Source: Thiodiazotropha sp040506975 (lineage in GTDB: Bacteria > Pseudomonadota > Gammaproteobacteria > Chromatiales > Chromatiaceae). From it: a stretch of 64,000 nt of DNA. Location of the stretch: the NCBI GenBank assembly GCA_965211775.1, contig OZ242974.1, positions 2,852,001 to 2,916,000 on the forward strand. The letters are read 5' to 3'. A program made the position numbers and the translations under genes. The notes under the pieces were generated by a model. It saw only the letters and a program-made list of their open reading frames with translations, ran no database searches and was not told where the DNA came from. Shown piece after piece: positions 62,190 to 64,000 of the stretch (position 1 is its first letter; each line of letters starts with the position of its first letter).

Positions 62190-63911
62190 ATGAGTAACAG
62201 AATCGTCGTTGACCCCATCACCAGAATCGAAGGTCATCTGCGTATCGAGGCCCAGATGGATGGTGATCAGATAGCCAGTGCCTATTCATCAGGGACCATG
62301 GTTCGCGGCATCGAAATCATACTCAAGGGCCGGGATCCGCGGGATGCCTGGGCCTTTACGCAGCGTATATGCGGTGTCTGCACCCTGGTGCATGGAATCG
62401 CTTCGGTACGCGCGGTTGAAGATGCCCTCAACTATCCGATTCCGCCGAATGCACAGCTGATACGCAATCTCATGATCGGCGCCCAGTATATCCATGATCA
62501 TGTGATGCATTTCTATCACCTGCATGCCCTGGATTGGGTGGACGTGGTGTCAGCACTCTCCGCCGACCCCGGCGAGACTGCTGCGCTGGCCCAGTCTATC
62601 AGCAATTGGCCGAAGGCATCTCCAGGCTATTTCTCGGATGTAAAAAAGAAACTGAAAGGATTTGTCGATGCCGGGCAGTTGGGTATTTTCGCCAAGGCCT
62701 ATTGGGGACACGAGGTCTACAAGCTGCCACCGGCCGCGAATCTGATGGCGGTTGCCCGCTATCTGGAGGCCCTTGAGTGGCAGCGTGACGTTGTCAAGCT
62801 GCATGCCATATTCGGCGGCAAGAATCCCCATCCCAACTTTCTGGTTGGCGGTGTGGCATCCGCCATCGATCTCAACTCAGATTCGGCCATCAACAGCAAG
62901 AAACTCTCTCAGATACAAAACGTCATCAACAAGATGCGTGAATTTACCGATCAGGTCTATGTGCCCGACACGCTGGCGGTTGCGAGCTTCTACAAGGATT
63001 GGGGTGAGCGGGGCGAGGGACTCGGTAATTTCCTCTGCTACGGAGACCTGCCCGCCACTTCCATGGATGAGCCAGACAGTTTCTTCTTCCCAGGCGGCGT
63101 CATCCTGGACAGGGATATCTCAACCGTGCATCCGTTGGATCTGAACAATGCTGAAGAGATTCAGGAGCATATTGCACACTCATGGTACGACTACAGTAAG
63201 GGTAAGGAACAGGGTCTGCATCCTTATGAGGGTGAAACATCACTCAACTATACCGGCCCCGAACCCCCTTATGAGCATCTCAACGTGGAGGAGTCCTACT
63301 CCTGGTTGAAGGCGCCGCGATGGAAAGGCAAGTCCGTTGAAGTGGGGCCGTTGGCGCGTGTCCTGATGTTGTACGCCAAGGGACATGAGCAGACCCGGGA
63401 ATTGGTCAACATGACCCTGAGCAAGCTGGAACTGCCGACCCGCGCGCTCTTCTCAACTCTTGGCAGAACCGCTGCCAGAACCCTCGAGACCAAGATCCTG
63501 GCGGACGCGATGCAGGGTTGGTATGATCAGCTGATCGCCAATATCAAGGCGGGGGACACCAAGACCTTCAACGAATCCCTGTGGGAGCCCGCCAGCTGGC
63601 CGAATCAATGCAAAGGAGTGGGATTCATGGAAGCGCCCCGTGGCGCACTGGGACACTGGATCGTTATCGAGAATGGCAAGATCGCCAACTATCAAGCGGT
63701 GGTGCCGAGCACCTGGAACGCCGGGCCAAGGGACAGTGCCGGTCAGGCCGGCGCGTACGAGGCAGCGTTGCAGGATAACCACCAGCTCGCTGACGTAAAA
63801 CAACCGGTGGAGATTCTGAGGACCATACACAGCTTCGATCCCTGCATTGCCTGTGCGGTTCACCTGTCGGATGAAGATGGTGAGGAGATGTTGCAGGTGA
63901 AGGTGAAATAA
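62190..63911 (+). CDS. [NiFe] hydrogenase large subunit
   Basis: 573 residues. Nickel ligands in RICGVCTLVHG and DPCIACAVH; the tail after His (14 residues, starting LSDED) is removed by the protease. Belongs with the small subunit at 59100. Oxidises H2. Complete, 65 bp after isp2. Confidence 0.97.
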   Translation: MSNRIVVDPITRIEGHLRIEAQMDGDQIASAYSSGTMVRGIEIILKGRDPRDAWAFTQRICGVCTLVHGIASVRAVEDALNYPIPPNAQLIRNLMIGAQYIHDHVMHFYHLHALDWVDVVSALSADPGETAALAQSISNWPKASPGYFSDVKKKLKGFVDAGQLGIFAKAYWGHEVYKLPPAANLMAVARYLEALEWQRDVVKLHAIFGGKNPHPNFLVGGVASAIDLNSDSAINSKKLSQIQNVINKMREFTDQVYVPDTLAVASFYKDWGERGEGLGNFLCYGDLPATSMDEPDSFFFPGGVILDRDISTVHPLDLNNAEEIQEHIAHSWYDYSKGKEQGLHPYEGETSLNYTGPEPPYEHLNVEESYSWLKAPRWKGKSVEVGPLARVLMLYAKGHEQTRELVNMTLSKLELPTRALFSTLGRTAARTLETKILADAMQGWYDQLIANIKAGDTKTFNESLWEPASWPNQCKGVGFMEAPRGALGHWIVIENGKIANYQAVVPSTWNAGPRDSAGQAGAYEAALQDNHQLADVKQPVEILRTIHSFDPCIACAVHLSDEDGEEMLQVKVK

Positions 63912-63939
63912 AGATACTGCTTTTCCCTTGTAAGTTTAC

Positions 63940-63972
63940 GCCTCTGTCTGTTGTATAGGCAGGGGCTTTTTT
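63940..63972 (+). terminator. Intrinsic terminator of the hydrogenase operon
   Basis: GCCTCTGTCT pairs with AGGCAGGGGC (with two G-U pairs) across a 7-nt loop, followed by six T residues, 28 bp after the large-subunit stop. Confidence 0.88.
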
Positions 63973-64000
63973 AGTCGTTTGAAACCCTATTGAATGAATA

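Overview
The window looks like the chromosome of a chemolithotrophic gammaproteobacterium. Gene order such as rpmF-plsX-fabHDG-acpP-fabF-pabC-mltG-tmk-holB-pilZ-tatD is typical of that class. A membrane-bound Isp-type [NiFe] uptake hydrogenase, a sodium-pumping oxaloacetate decarboxylase and a giant multihaem cytochrome point to a hydrogen/sulfur-oxidising relative of the Chromatiales or Sedimenticolaceae. That placement is inference from gene content; no 16S gene is present.

Layout. 1-7.8 kb: the 3' part of a giant multihaem c-type cytochrome gene (62 CXXCH motifs plus one CX4CH in the visible part), followed by an outer-membrane protein gene (signal peptide, AMIN-like, SPOR-like and TPR segments, then a beta-barrel) split by an IS200-type element. 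Removing the element restores the reading frame exactly. 7.9-14.4 kb: fluC(crcB)-DUF190-serS, a 59-residue membrane protein, a Bax-inhibitor-1 family protein, tRNA-Ser with unusual inverted and direct repeats, a secreted cysteine-rich repeat protein, htpX and a small RRM protein. 14.9-22.6 kb: a QseBC-like two-component system, a kinase-fold-like protein, a YheT hydrolase, a LON-domain protein, class I fructose-bisphosphate aldolase, an RRM-like protein and a DUF4332 protein. 22.6-28.7 kb: a region rearranged by two inverted copies of one IS1595-type element. One truncates a REC/degenerate-GGDEF/coiled-coil gene; the other sits, with an 8-bp target duplication, inside the 5' end of an HDOD gene. 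28.7-44.5 kb: maf, oadGAB, and the fatty-acid synthesis and DNA-replication housekeeping cluster. 44.5-54.9 kb: an OprP-like porin, a PhnD-like binding protein, a large GGDEF-EAL protein, an acyl-CoA synthetase, fadE and a YiiX-like cysteine peptidase. 55.1-63.9 kb: a hydrogenase locus with hypCAB and hypD on the minus strand and a maturation protease, hupH, small subunit, isp1, isp2 and large subunit on the plus strand, the latter preceded by an FNR-like site.

How it fits together. Electrons from periplasmic H2 oxidation would pass through Isp1/Isp2 to the membrane pool. The giant cytochrome with its adjacent barrel protein could form a route for electrons across or beyond the outer membrane, but in this genome copy the barrel gene is interrupted. 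Mobile DNA is active here: three insertion sequences, a small palindromic element present as one good copy, one decayed copy and one end fragment, and a further palindromic element inside the hyp cluster.
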